From: Misgurnus anguillicaudatus
Taxonomy: Eukaryota; Chordata; Actinopteri; Cypriniformes; Cobitidae
Length of the DNA: 64,000 bases
NCBI RefSeq assembly: GCF_027580225.2
Contig: NC_073360.2
Location: 9,726,501 to 9,790,500, forward strand
Direction of reading: 5' to 3'
The translations under genes were made by a program, and so were the position numbers. Positions 34,454 to 46,471 of the stretch are shown here, piece by piece. The notes beneath the pieces were generated by a model. It was given only the letters and a program-made list of their open reading frames with translations, was not told the origin of the DNA and ran no database searches. Within the stretch, counting starts at the first letter, position 1. The number at the start of each line of letters is the position of its first letter.

Positions 34454-35039
34454 AGTAGATGCAATGTTTATCACAAACTTTAAAGATACTGTGTTCTATA
34501 GTTATATACGTTTAGTTACAGTCTAAAAAGTGGCCCTGGTACCCTAAAAGCAGCACATCACACCCCTCTGTTGGCGATTCAGAGTGCTCTCCCTCTTCGT
34601 CTATCCCTAGCCAGGGGAAAGTGCAGGGATAAGTGTAAGAAATGGAATTGGGCCTAAGTGAAGTAGTGAAATCTGTAAGATTGTAATATGACCATAATAA
34701 CGAAAGCAGTATTCATTTAATGAAGAAGAAAGCCCTGTTAAGCTAATGTCAGCAGGCTCCTAGTAAGCAACCAAGCAGCCAGTGCAGTGTTGTTAGAAAT
34801 GGGCTTATGTAATAGTACATCTTTGATCTCGTAAGCACCCTTGCAGCTGCAGTTTGAAGCATTCAATTCTTGAGGTCATAAATGCATAAATAAGCTTCTC
34901 TGCATCTGAAGCAGAGAGCACGTGGCACATATTTCTAAGATGGAAGAATGCTGTGCTAAACATTGGAAATGGGACTATCGAATAATAGATTGCTAATCGT
35001 ATTCTTACTGGAGTTAAGAAGAAGGAAATTGTTTGCCAT
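34454..35039. other. Intergenic sequence, right half of the split repeat
   Basis: Contains the right half described under 32,845-33,720. From 34,700 the sequence may be a worn LINE on the minus strand, but I cannot confirm it. Confidence 0.35.
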
Positions 35040-35405
35040 TCACTTTCTGATATCGCTGATACAAAACCGGTAGGTTTTGCAAGGTTCTAAGGAAATGTTA
35101 AGCTGGATATCATTAGCATAACAATGAAAATTGATGTAGCGTTTCCTTATGTCGTCTCTTAGAGGAAGCATGCATAACGAGAAAAAGATAGGGCCTAGAA
35201 CTGATTCCTGTGGTACGCCATATTTAACCTGAGGGTAACATGATTTTCCTCATTCACATAAAATAAATAATGATAGCAAATGATATCTAGTAGAATTGTA
35301 TGATCTATTGTGTCAAGAGCTGCACTAAGGTCCAGTAATATAAGGAGTGAGACTGCACCACAATCTGATGCTAAAAGGAGGTCACTTGTAACTTTAAGCA
35401 TCAAT
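35040..35405 (-). pseudogene. L2-like LINE reverse transcriptase fragment
   Basis: Minus-strand translation gives [19 protein letters not shown], then [19 protein letters not shown] (motif A), then, after a deletion, a [17 protein letters not shown] phrase (motif B) near 35,190-35,210. This is the L2 order, with the segment between motif A and B mostly lost. Confidence 0.8.
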
Positions 35406-35962
35406 GTTTCTGTGCTATGGTGGGCCTAAATCCTCATTTACATTTTTCAAACATAACATTTTTTTTCTGAAAATATGCTCATTTGGCTTGACACTACTTT
35501 TCCCAATATTTTGGAAAGAAAATGGAGATTTGAAATTGAATGAGCTCTCCCTGGCCAACATTTCAAATCAACATAAGATATCATCTATCAAATGTCAGAA
35601 AGTCAAATAAACACAAAATAATTGTACATTAAACAACCAAAGCAGATGATGTGAACATTAATTTCCCATCTGGAGAGTCTGCCATCTTTACCCGCTGATG
35701 TTTATGACCATATTCAAACACACCTGTAAATCTGTATCAATGGCAAAGCCCATGGTTACACAAATCCACCAGCCAATGAGAGAAGTGGAAAGTCATGCAC
35801 ATATTAATGGGTGTAATAACGTCTGTTCTGCTCGCTGACCTCCAGTGTTTGTTTTTGTATTAATCGGGAACACATGGCGTTACCTGAACCCTCTTTTCAC
35901 ACTTCACCGTGCCACGTGGGTGGCAAAAAATGAAAAACAACACCTTGTAGTACTGCAAAAAC

Positions 35963-36014
<52 letters not shown>

Positions 36015-36429
36015 CCTTCCCCTGCGTTGTTGCTTTACTCCTGTGCTTCATTCAGTAGCGGAGAGCCACGTTCTCAAAATGCAATAACAACAAAGACCAA
36101 TAACAAGCATGTTTGGTAATAACAAATTTATTTGCCGGACTGTAAAGGATATAACTTTCAGCACAGCGATTTTGCTCTCACGAAAGCCTTTGTTTACAGC
36201 CAAATGCTTTATTTGCAATTCCACTTTAATGCTAAATATTTGTATTCTGCCAATAAACAATGTTGAAAAATCGCCATTAAGTTGAACAACTGCTTTTAAT
36301 TATGATTCGGACTGTGCTCAAGTGTTCAAGCACAGCCAGACCAACACAGCAAAATAAAACAGAATGAAAGGGTCTCAAGAGATATTTTTTTCATTCTCAC
36401 TATTTTATAACTTAACACATCTTAAAAAT
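35406..36429. other. Intergenic sequence with a GT microsatellite
   Basis: A (GT)n run of about 24 units spans 35,965-36,012. Otherwise no feature recognised. Confidence 0.6.
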
Positions 36430-36660
36430 AAACATGCATGTGAGAGTTCTTTACAAAGATGCCATCCATAGAAGAACCATTTTGGTTCCCTTTCAGTCAA
36501 AGGTTCTTAGAAGAATAATTGCTTCCTTACCTTTTCATAGTCTGAAAAACCTCAAAGAAGCTTTTGTGCAACTGAAAGGTTCTTTAGATGTTGAAGGTTC
36601 TTTATGGAACAGGATAAACTGAAAAAGAATCATTTAGGAACCTTAATTTTTAGGAGTGTA
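36430..36660. mobile_element. MITE with repeated GGTTCTT words
   Basis: The words agaagaaccattttggttcc, caaaggttctta, aaaggttcttta and aggaaccttaatttttagga are typical of a common zebrafish-type MITE whose inverted ends are rich in these words. Confidence 0.55.
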
Positions 36661-36670
36661 CTGCACTCAT

Positions 36671-37495
36671 GGGGCCCTATCAAAACGCAAGTGCTTTATG
36701 CTGGTTTCAAGACGACGCAGTTATCATTTTTTCACGTCCAGCGTCACATTATTTAAATAGCAAATGCATCTGCGCCCATTTCTGCACACATGGGCGTGCT
36801 GGCTTGAAAACAAAGTTTAGGCACATTGTTGGTGTGCTGCTATTATGAGGCAAGTAAAATAGACTACGCCATTGACCAATTAAAACCTAATCTAAAGTCC
36901 ATGGCGCAATATTGTTTTTGTTATTTAATAAGCACGTTAGTAATATCCGCCTATAAACAGGACGACAACACGTGTTTGCTTATCCCACACATAGATGTGC
37001 AGCAGCACAAAAACATTTTAAAATATGAACAATTAAAGGATTTAAATGTAAAAGATTATTATTGAGTTTCTTGGACATAAATAAGGACAGATTACAGGAC
37101 TTTAGAAGGCGTGAAGGGCTGCTTCACCTCTAGCCTGTTAAGCTGATTTTTTGCTTTTAAAAAGTGCAAATATTGCATTTAATTTAAAATGTTTTTAAAT
37201 GCTTCCACATGGATTTATTTTATATGATTACTTTGTACCTCTGGATATGGTAAGATGATAATATTTTTCAAAAGCGAGCGCAACTGGCTTTTAAAGGGAA
37301 TGGAAGATGAGACTTTCATTGGCTTATTGCACGTCATGCCCAAAACACACACATTACTCATTAGGCGAATAGGAACAACCCTTTTAGACTGTGTGCTAGG
37401 CGCACAAACCATTTTCCCGTCGTTAAACTAGCAAAAGTGGATTCAGACACGCCTTAAGTGCACTTGCGCAAAGTGCAAGTAAACTACACACCATA
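36671..37495. repeat. Dispersed repeat beginning GGGGCCCTATC
   Basis: The left phrase ggggccctatcaaaacgcaa and the right phrase ttaagtgcacttgcgcaaag are both recognisable as ends of a widespread cyprinid repeat. The interior open frames (for example 36,826-37,065) show no domain. Confidence 0.45.
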
Positions 37496-37758
37496 AGATA
37501 ATATAACAAAATATCATATCTGTGCTTTTAATCTTGCATGAAAAAGTTTTTTAAATATGATTTTGATATATTTTATTTGTGGAAAAATACACTCTTTACT
37601 TAAAGGGTTTTTATATTCTAAGGGACAAGCAATTATCTCTAAATTCAAGTATATCATAATAACAACTGCATGCTTGTGGTTTTAAATGCAGACTTAAAGA
37701 GAGTTGCAACAAGAATCTGATTAATACCTGGGCGAGAGTGAGAGAGAGCGCAAAGGGC

Positions 37759-37798
<40 letters not shown>

Positions 37799-38112
37799 TG
37801 GACCAGCACTAACCCACACCTGATTCATCCTCAACAATACAATCACTCAAACAAATATTTTAGAGAAGCAAAGGTCACAGTGTGAATACTTTCTTTTTGT
37901 ATGAATAGAAATGGAAAAATCTTTTAGCACCTGGCCAGATTTTGTGCTATTGTGATAAAGTCAACACAATGGCCCTGTTGCAAAAACTTCAGAGCATTTA
38001 GGCTTTTCAAATTGATGTTTGAATGTAAGATGGCTCCTATTTTTGCCAAAATTTACAGTAAAGCAGAGAATTAATTGTAGTGTACATCTTGAAACTAAAT
38101 CCATAGCAACCC
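37496..38112. other. Intergenic sequence with a GA microsatellite
   Basis: A (GA)n run lies at 37,765-37,795, preceded by an interrupted GA run. No gene. Confidence 0.6.
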
Positions 38113-38395
38113 TGCTAAAAAACAGCATACCAGCAAGACCAGCATATGTTGTGTTTTGGTGCTGGTTTGCTGGTGACCACCAGCATAGACCAGCATAATT
38201 TTCATGCTGGTTTGGTGCTGGTGGTCATCAGCATACCAGCACCAGCATCCCATGCTGCTCATACCAGCAAGTCAAGCATATGTTGTATTTTGGTGCTGGT
38301 ATGCTGGTGACCACCAGCTAAACCAGCACCAAACCAGCATGGACCAGCATGGGAATGATGCTGGTCTATGCTGTTTTTTTCCAGCAGGGAAACAA
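38113..38395. repeat. ACCAGCA-rich inverted repeat
   Basis: About 25 copies of ccagca or its inverse tgctgg lie in alternating orientation. Two longer related units (agcatatgttgt…ttggtgctggt) start at about 38,142 and 38,276. It is a familiar fish snap-back repeat and not a CRISPR array. An ORF at 38,204 is a by-product. Confidence 0.8.
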
Positions 38396-38988
38396 ATAGA
38401 ATTTAGGAGAAATGTCAGCTATTGTCACGGTATGCACACACAGGAGACGAGGAGTATGAATAATATAATATATATGAAGAGTTTGTTGCAAAACGAGATA
38501 ACTCCGTTTTTAACACTTTTGTCAAAACATGTTTATTATTATGTTATCATGTTATTATTTTGTTTTATGGTGCTACTTAGCTGTATTTTTTAAGTTATGA
38601 AGGTTTAAATCAAAACAAACCAACTGCAGTTGAATTGATATTAATTGTAATGCACAACCAAAAAACGAGATTTCTGAGTTATCTCGTTTTGCAATGATAT
38701 CTTTAATTACAATGACATGACAAACATAATGACGGGCCGAGTTAACTTACTGTAAGTAAAATTTAAACATTCACAAGACGAGATCGGACAGAGACAAAGG
38801 GAGAACACAGGGTTTAAATACACAAGGATGGCTAACAAGGGACAGCTGGAAACAATAAGTAAGCAAATGAACAATTGGTGATGATGATTAGGATGAAACG
38901 AATGCTGCGTTCCAGGCAGGTTTTGAGCCTGTAAATTACGACTTCAAACCACGACTCACGACGTTTCAGGTAAGTCACGCCAAAATAC

Positions 38989-39675
38989 CAGGGGTGCGTT
39001 TCCCGAAAGAATTGTTAGCCAACTACTGTCGTAAGTTTCGCCGTTACTGACAAAGTTCAATGATTTGGTGTTTCCCGAAACCATAGTTCAAACGAACATT
39101 CGCACGTTGCATCGCAAACTTGTGTGGTTTGAATGACAGCTCTGTACCTGTCGTTAGAAGCATCGTTCCTTGTTATTATCATATGTAGACTTACGTTGAT
39201 CATGCTTTTGAACAAAATAAGCAAAAAAAAACAACAACATGTGGTACAATGTATATCCATCATTCTAAATATATTATAATTTTATTTTACATCTTTAGGT
39301 TTGTAAACAGAACTACAAGCTTTAAGACCCTGGGGAATCCCTGGGAGTAGAGAATTTGCGCATGAATTAAATATCTTTAAAATAAACAACAGATAACTAA
39401 ATCACGATAACAAAATCAGTCTTTCGATGCAATATATGTCATTTACAGCAATAATCTGAAATTAAATGGAGTTGAACAGATTAGTTAGTACTTCACCTCC
39501 CACGTGACATCATAAACTATGTTGTTAAACCAACATGGTTCAAACAACGAATGTGCGTCAAAGTTACTATGCTTTCGGGAAACAGTCGTGACAAGGTAGT
39601 TCGTTTCTCCAACTATGCATCATACTATGTTGGTTCAGCAGCGAGTTGGGTCGTTGTTCGGGAAACGCACCCCTG
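38989..39675. mobile_element. hAT-like element, CAGGGGTGCGTTTCCCGAA ends
   Basis: The termini caggggtgcgtttcccgaa and ttcgggaaacgcacccctg are perfect 19 bp inverses. More inverted blocks follow inside (gtttcccgaaaccatagttc against the 39,530-39,590 region). The expected 8 bp duplication is not evident, so one end may have been altered. Confidence 0.75.
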
Positions 39676-39701
39676 AGCGCAAGGAATTTACGTCACCTTA
39701 A

Positions 39702-40190
39702 TTCTTTCCCCGCCAGCGTTTTTTAAAAAAGTTGCCAGCCAGGGCCAGCATTTTTTCATGATTTTAACAAAAGTTTAACGTCTTACAGAAAATGTTCTTC
39801 TTTAAATATATAAACAAACAATATTTCAGATGAAAGAACAAACCCTCTGCTTTAAAAAAAAAAGTTTCATCCTACCTTCAGTAGTTCTCTTTTATCACCT
39901 CTCAAATATGGGTAGGTTTCTTAAAAAACACCCAATTTTGAGCAAAAAGCTGAGATGATTCCATTTTTGTGAAGGACTTTTGATTGATTGCTCAGATTCA
40001 GAGCGATCTTTAAAACATACACGGAGTTCTTTCTCTTTCACGTGAGATGATACTTCCGGGTTGTATAAGTTGTGGAAGTGCGCCACCTGGTGGATAATAG
40101 CGGTATTGCGGAAAGACGGAAAATCTCATCATTGGCGGGGAAGCGTTTTCTCTTAATTGAAGAGATATCTCGTCGATGGCGGTAAAAGAG
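39702..40190 (+). mobile_element. TTAA MITE family A, copy 2
   Basis: 489 bp between TTAA at 39,698-39,701 and 40,191-40,194. It starts ttctttccccgccagcg and ends tggcggtaaaagag, which are inverted versions of each other. It aligns along its length with copies 3 and 4. Confidence 0.88.
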
Positions 40191-40549
40191 TTAACATGTC
40201 TATGTGGCGATATACTTTCACGACAGACATATTGTTTTAGACACATAACATTATAATATATAATTGTTTTGTATTGTTTACTATTATTATTATATTATTA
40301 TTAATTTGACTGCAACGTTATATTGTTCTAAAGTGTATTCCCACCGTGTACCACTTGCAGAAACACTGCATCCGTGGAGGCCGCCATTGTTGTTTTGTAT
40401 GGTTTCGCGTGCTTTGTGATGTCAGAGCTCAGAACTGGGAGTACGAGTTCATGGCTGGGAAGTCACGGGTTTGACTGCCGTTCCAGTGCACTTTCGCGGG
40501 TAGAAGGTTGGAAAACCACGGGTTACAGGTTGCCTGGAACGCTGCATAA

Positions 40550-42269
40550 AAACCAGACTATGACAGTTATAAAAAATTCAAGTGAAATTTATTTGTATGA
40601 TCAAATTAATATGATAGGCAGGTATCAAATTAAACCAGACATGCCTTTCAAGCTTACATGAAAAATAATAATAAGATGGTGGTAACATACATAGAGAATT
40701 TGCAGTAATACCATAAAAATGTATTTTGGCGTTACCTTCTGAAAAAAGTTAATTAAAAAGTGGGTTGTTGGATCATAAAATTGACAAAACCCTAAGCTAA
40801 GCTCATGCCAACAGTCAGCAAACTAACAGGGTGACAGTGGCAAGGTACAAAAACTCCACTGATGTATAAATGTGAAAAAACATTTGACGGCATTTACAGT
40901 AACAAGTTACTGATGACTCATCTTACACTCATATGCATTATTAGAATAAATGCAGATCCTTTTCCATAATATAACAGAACTCTAGCAATGACATTTAGTA
41001 AATTATGCTGACTTCAAACTTTATGTCCTTTGGTCTTTTTCTTGATTATCTCCAACTTCCTGTTTCAGTACATCACTGCAGTAATAAAAAATGAAATCTG
41101 ATCACTTTCAGCATAAAGGAACTGATTAGTTATATTTTCAAATGCATCATACATCAAACCATGCCTGACCCAACTTTCCTCAGTTATCAACATGACTAAT
41201 TCAAAGGTGTTTGTCACCGGTCGACTCTTCTTGATCTCATGCATACTTGCTTGCTCCAGGCTTCAGTCTCTTTATGCAGGGCCGAGGGGGACGCACAGCG
41301 GGAAGCGTTGGGCTGTAATTCAAGGGACAGATGATGGCCTGGTGCTGTTGAATTAGTGATCCAGACTGCTGGAGACGCTCTAATTTATCCTGCCATGTGC
41401 AACGGCATGCGTGGTTCTCCACCCGAGCCCGATCGCATGATTAGCGGGTTTGGCTGCGTTTTGAAAAGGGGAGGATGACTCTTATTAGAAAACATATGGA
41501 GGGGAGGCCGGGATGAGTCAGGAAACAGGATGAGATCTAAAAAGTGTTAAGTCGAACTAACTTTTTTTTACATATACTATAATCCTCCAAGTCTTAAGAG
41601 ATTTTGAACGCACTTAAAGAGCATTCTGTAACAAAATATGGCATATGCGAATAAATATTAGAGCTTTTTTGCTGGTTCTTGTAACAAACTACTCGTTTTT
41701 ATTCAATGTAAAAGTCAGGTTACACATATTACCTATAAAAAACATGCAGTTATTTTTGAAAAACAGAAAATGTTGAAATATTTTTGTCTTCATTGTGAAC
41801 ATATCTATATATCTGTTTGAGAATGTATAACTTAAAGAGTAACTAAACCCTAAACCAACTTTTTTTAGTTAATGATCTGTAAGAATGATGCTTTATTAGT
41901 GCTGTTCATTTATTTTAGTAAGTTTTTTGACATTTGGATATAAAGTGTTTCAATACTACAATATATGGTATTATCTCAGTTGGGATCTGCCCACTTTTCT
42001 TGCATTTTTCAAATATTGCCAGTGGGTGGAGTCAGGTTCTGACCAGGGGTTTAGTTACGCTTTAAAGGTATTTTTGTCAAATATGTAGCATGAGTTTGCC
42101 TTTCCTGGATTATTATCTATTGCAATATATTAAATGTAGGCTACTGCACACTGTCAGAAAAAAATGGTCACAAATGGTTTCTAGATAACACTGAGGCAGT
42201 ACCTTTAAAAAAAATATTGCATAAAGAGTTTTTGCTCTTTGCTCCCCATACAGGTTGAAAGCGGAATTG
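40550..42269. other. Intergenic sequence with a possible conserved block
   Basis: The stretch 41,250-41,460 is complex, moderately GC-rich and unlike the surrounding repeats. It could be a conserved non-coding element, but nothing in the sequence proves it. Confidence 0.3.
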
Positions 42270-42545
42270 TCCATTACCACTGTCGTAAATAATTTAGCCT
42301 ACTGCAGCAAAGCTGGCTCTGATTGGATTGTAGGTCTGCCATAAAGCAAATTTTTGTAGTTTTCACTCGAACTACAGGACCGCGACGTAACGGTTGTAAA
42401 CTTCTTTAGTGTGGTTTTGGCCGATAGAGGGCTGCAAAGCGAATGTGAAAGTGCCGTTCACCCTGTTTCGAGTAGATAAACGAATGAAACTTTTTTGGAA
42501 ACGTTATTTTAAGATTAAAAAAAATCTTTGGTGCTGCTTTAAACA
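42270..42545. repeat. Dispersed repeat, second copy of 20,976-21,235
   Basis: Near-identical ordered blocks (gtccattaccactgtcgtaa, actgcagcaaagctggctct, ggttttggccgatagaggg, gaatgtgaaagtgccgttc). Confidence 0.8.
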
Positions 42546-42905
42546 TTTGATTTTTATCGTTTTGAAATCCATTCAGTCCATCTCCGGGGCTGGCGCTACC
42601 ACTTTTAGCATAGCTTAGCATAATCCATTGAATCTGATTAGGCCATTAGCATAGCGCTAAAAATAACCAAAGAGTTTCAATATTTTAACCTAGAAAATCG
42701 CAACTTTTAATTTTCTTTTTGTCTTAGTACACGATGTAACAACAGAAGAGTCAAGATTTAAATAGGAAAAATATCCAAACTCTTTGGTTATTTTTGAGCG
42801 CGACGCCAATGGTCTAATCAGATTCAATGGATTGTGCCCATCCACGCCAAAAGTGGTACCGCCAGACCCGAAGATCAGCCGAATGGATTCCAAAACGGTA
42901 AAACT
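42546..42905. repeat. Inverted repeat of about 360 bp
   Basis: The left arm 42,546-42,690 (attgaatctgattaggccat, aaaaataaccaaagagttt) pairs with the right arm 42,770-42,905 (aaactctttggttattttt, taatcagattcaatggatt). Arm similarity is about 80%, with a short AT-rich loop. Confidence 0.8.
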
Positions 42906-43342
42906 CAGATGTTTAACTCTAGGGTAATTTTTGAAAATGAGCATATCGTTGCTGTCCGATGAAAACCACGTATGTCCATTTTGCAGATTTTGAGATTTTT
43001 CGACGGATTGAATGTCCAGGTTCATTTCCGTATACAGTATGCTTCACATATCTAAATGGCCAATGAAAAGTTGTGAAATCATGTCATCTGATTTTCACGT
43101 ATATCCATTTGGTGTCAAAGCTGTCAATCACGCTGCGTATCTCCCGCCCGGTGGAAGCATCTCGCCGGTCTCGTGAAGTTTCATCGAAGCTCAGCACTGG
43201 ATAAACCTCAGCACAGCTGAATAAACTTAGCCTGGGAGACAATGACTTTCCTTCATCGAGGTAAACGTTCCCCCTGACGCGAGACGTACGTCTAGTAGTG
43301 ACAAAATTACGGTAGGACTGTGCAAACAAAGTATCTGTCTAG

Positions 43343-43721
43343 CATATAGGTGTTATTTACACTGGGGACGTCCCCACCACTTTTTGAAAGCATTTGGTTA
43401 AAAGCGATGCTTGTGGTCCAGGGTCACATATGTTGCGTTTTATGCTTATGTAATGAAATTCATGGTAATCATTGACTAAACGCGCTGCTGTTTTCTACAG
43501 TATGGTGCTTTGGCATTGTTGGTTGAGCTGGTGTTGCAGGGACTGTTACATGTGTGCAGTCGACATTGTTGAGGGTTTTATGCTGAGTATTTTCTTGTTG
43601 TTGACTAGCCTACGCTATGCCCATTTTTGATGCGCCGTTATTCAATATTTTTCCTGTCCTGCAGTAATGTTTTATCTGATCTTTTGTCCCCACCACTTTT
43701 CAACACAAACTGACGCCCCTG
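43343..43721. mobile_element. hAT-like MITE with perfect 8 bp duplication
   Basis: ctgtctag at 43,335-43,342 is repeated exactly at 43,722-43,729. The right end cgcccctg is typical of hAT. The left end is less well conserved, but both ends share ccccaccactttt in inverse form. It is 379 bp long and non-coding. Confidence 0.75.
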
Positions 43722-43729
43722 CTGTCTAG

Positions 43730-45580
43730 CATTACCATGTCAGTGTATTGATTCATTGTCCCTTCATAGCTTGCAAGAGACATTTAATAAATGTATAATT
43801 AATATTAAATAAACTAAGCGTATTTAACTAAGAGGTAGGCTATTTAATAAACTGAGCGTATTCATCTGTCAATATAAAACAGGACTTTGGCCATTCTAAT
43901 TAATGATCGAAAGAACGCGTATCAATCACAGTTACTTTAAAATATGCACGTATGTCCATTTAAACTCAATTTTGGTCAAATGTGGATTATATCATTACAC
44001 TGGCAAGAATATAGTTGCATGTAAAGATGCAGTACCAAGTATGACAACGCTACATTTAACTGCTTTTGATATACTTTGTTTTTTTCACTTCCTGAAAAGT
44101 AACCTTTTTTGGACATACGTGAGTTTCATCGGGCAGCGACAATATTTTCAAAATAAAGTGGAGAGTTCCTTTAAATATATAAACTTTAACACAAAACTTA
44201 CTTTGACTGTAGAGTCAAGTGAAACCAAATATAAACTCAGATAATGTTTGCGTGATTTCAAGTTGGCACTGTTTTCCTGCAGAAAAGAGACAAATTACAT
44301 TTGGTCTAACAGTTTGCGATAAATGATATCTGACTGTTTCAACAAAGGTTTTTATCTAAACAATAACAGATGAAATGATGACCTTCTGAAATGTAAACCT
44401 TTATTCCACAACCACACCGCTGTTTATAAGTCGGTTTATGAGTGTTTGTGTTAAGTATGGTTATGAAGACATGATGTTTCCTATGCCAGTTTTAACTTTC
44501 TTCCCTAAACAATGTCTAACAACTAAATCTTTTGGCTGTCAGAATAAAAACCCTGAAAGGGAATTCGACTACGGTAGAAACTGAGCAAACAATCTTTCTT
44601 ATGCATGATATGAAATTATCCAAACCAAGATAATTAAACTTTTTGAAAGATTGTTGATTATTATTTCTGAATGATACCCAAAACCAATACACTGATCTAA
44701 AATATATTTATCTAGAATTTTCACAGAGGATCCATGGAGCCAATTCAGGAATATCCTAATGCTTCCTGATTACAAGAAGAAAAGTTATACAGCTGGTTGT
44801 TTGAAGTATAAATCCACACTATATATTATATATATGACTCAGAGTGAATTTATCCTTAAATGAGGGTCTAATCAGGTTTCAGTTTGTCCAGAGGGGATTG
44901 GTTAAGCCAGACTCGGTTGAGGCTGGGAATACAGTCTTATCACCATGGAGACATATTCCCAAGGCATCCTGAGATAAAGCTCAGCTGACATGATCTCCAC
45001 TGAGATCAACAGCTTAGTCAAGACCATGAGATCATCAAATCTAACCAATGCCTTTGTAAATCAGAATATCTGAGACATTCCAAACTAAAAGCACGCTTCC
45101 TTAAAACTGAAATTTGGTACAACCAGAGTATTCAGTATGCAAACAGATCAGGTAATACAGTAGTGCGTTGTATTGTTTGGGGAATGCTATGCCGTGAGTA
45201 ATAATAGGTGTGCAAACCTATGGGCTTTCCAAGCCTGGTTTCCGTGGTGAGAAGAGTCCACAGTGAACCCCACACCTGGGAAGGTGTGAAGCGGGAAAGA
45301 CCTGCTGATGCTCTAATGAGCAAACCAGGGAGACGTCAGGGTGAAGTCTGGACCGCCAGAAGAGACTCATTAGATAGAGTACTGGTAAAGCAGGTAGACA
45401 TGTTTTATCACGTTATCTGAATATGTACATCTAAAGGAGGTTGTTGGAGGTCATCTGGAAATATTTAGCATTTTAAATCGATTTTATGATTACAATTATT
45501 TTTATGATTGAACAAATAAAAGTTTGAGAACATCTGGTTTAAGTATAACCACTAAATATGTGAAATAGACAGACAGATAC
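43730..45580. other. Intergenic sequence
   Basis: No repeat or domain recognised. An open frame at 45,208-45,420 in locally GC-richer sequence shows no family resemblance. Confidence 0.35.
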
Positions 45581-45587
45581 TTTTAAT

Positions 45588-45625
45588 GGATGGATAGATG
45601 GATGGATGGATGGACGGACGGACAG
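45588..45625 (+). repeat. GGAT/GGAC tetranucleotide repeat
   Basis: Reiterated gatggatggatggacggac with drift to gacagata and gataaata. Confidence 0.85.
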
Positions 45626-46467
45626 ATAAATAGATTTCTGTGCTTTTAAAACTTGATTTGGCTAATGCATTAATGGAGAGATGTATGTAGTGTACTGTAC
45701 AGGATGACTGCATAATTTTGATTTTACTGAGCATTTCTGTAACAAACTGCCCCGGTGAATTTCTAGTGGGAGCAGTGGCATTTCCAAAGCACTTAAAAAC
45801 TCAACAAACTGCCATTAATGTAAAAAAATAACTTTTATCTTGAAGGTAATGACAGTTCTCTACCAAAACAGGCCAAATCGTAAAGGTAATCATTTTGCAT
45901 TATTATACCTCTTATGTTATTATTTCATAAGTGCAAATGTAACTTGATTTAAAGCTTCTTTGTTTGTTTCAAAGTTAAAATATATACAAAGAAACATTTC
46001 ACTGTAATATACAATAAACTATATAATATAAAATAATTTATACCATGGTCTGTTTAAATACTCGATTCTGATTGGCTGGAAGGTGTGCATTAAAACTGTT
46101 TAATGCACAGGTAGTTCCAGTCAGTTTAATTACAGTTAGAAATAATCTGCTACTATAAACATTGGTAACCATAGTAACACAGTTACACTTGCAGAGAGAG
46201 CGAGCGAGACATAAGTGCGTCTCTAAATAAAGTAGTGCTGAAATAAAACCTGCGCACTTTAAAGAAAGCGGATGGCGTGCGAGCCTTAACTTAAGAAAAT
46301 GACCATCATTTTTATGCGTCGGGTGGTTCTTCGCCTCTACGTCGTGCATTAAAACCCTTTAATGCATGGCTAGCCGTGGATTATCCCTTACATATCAATA
46401 AAATATAATATAGAAGTCTATGAAAGTGAGGTCTTTAAAAATGAAGGTGCTTCATGATGCCATTGAT
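45626..46467. other. Intergenic sequence
   Basis: A repeat-like block at 46,040-46,370 has the near-inverse phrases gtgcattaaaactgtttaat and cgtgcattaaaaccctttaa. No gene. Confidence 0.35.
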
Positions 46468-46471
46468 TTAA

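Larger units (their letters stand above)
38904..40549. mobile_element. Element with GCTGCGTTCCAGGCA ends, hosting two insertions
   Basis: gctgcgttccaggcaggtt at the left is inverted at the right as ggttgcctggaacgctgc, with similarity continuing inward. Between them lie a CAGGGGTGCG element (38,989-39,675) and a TTAA MITE (39,702-40,190). Its own sequence is only about 450 bp. Confidence 0.7.

Noticed and set aside
38113..38395. CRISPR-like array of short repeats
   Set aside because: Units alternate in orientation and have no unique spacers; it is a fish snap-back repeat in a eukaryotic genome.
38204..38593. 129-codon frame as a gene
   Set aside because: Most of it is translated ACCAGCA repeat.
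45208..45420. 70-codon frame in locally GC-rich DNA
   Set aside because: No family resemblance, no splice context, and an antisense frame over the same bases.
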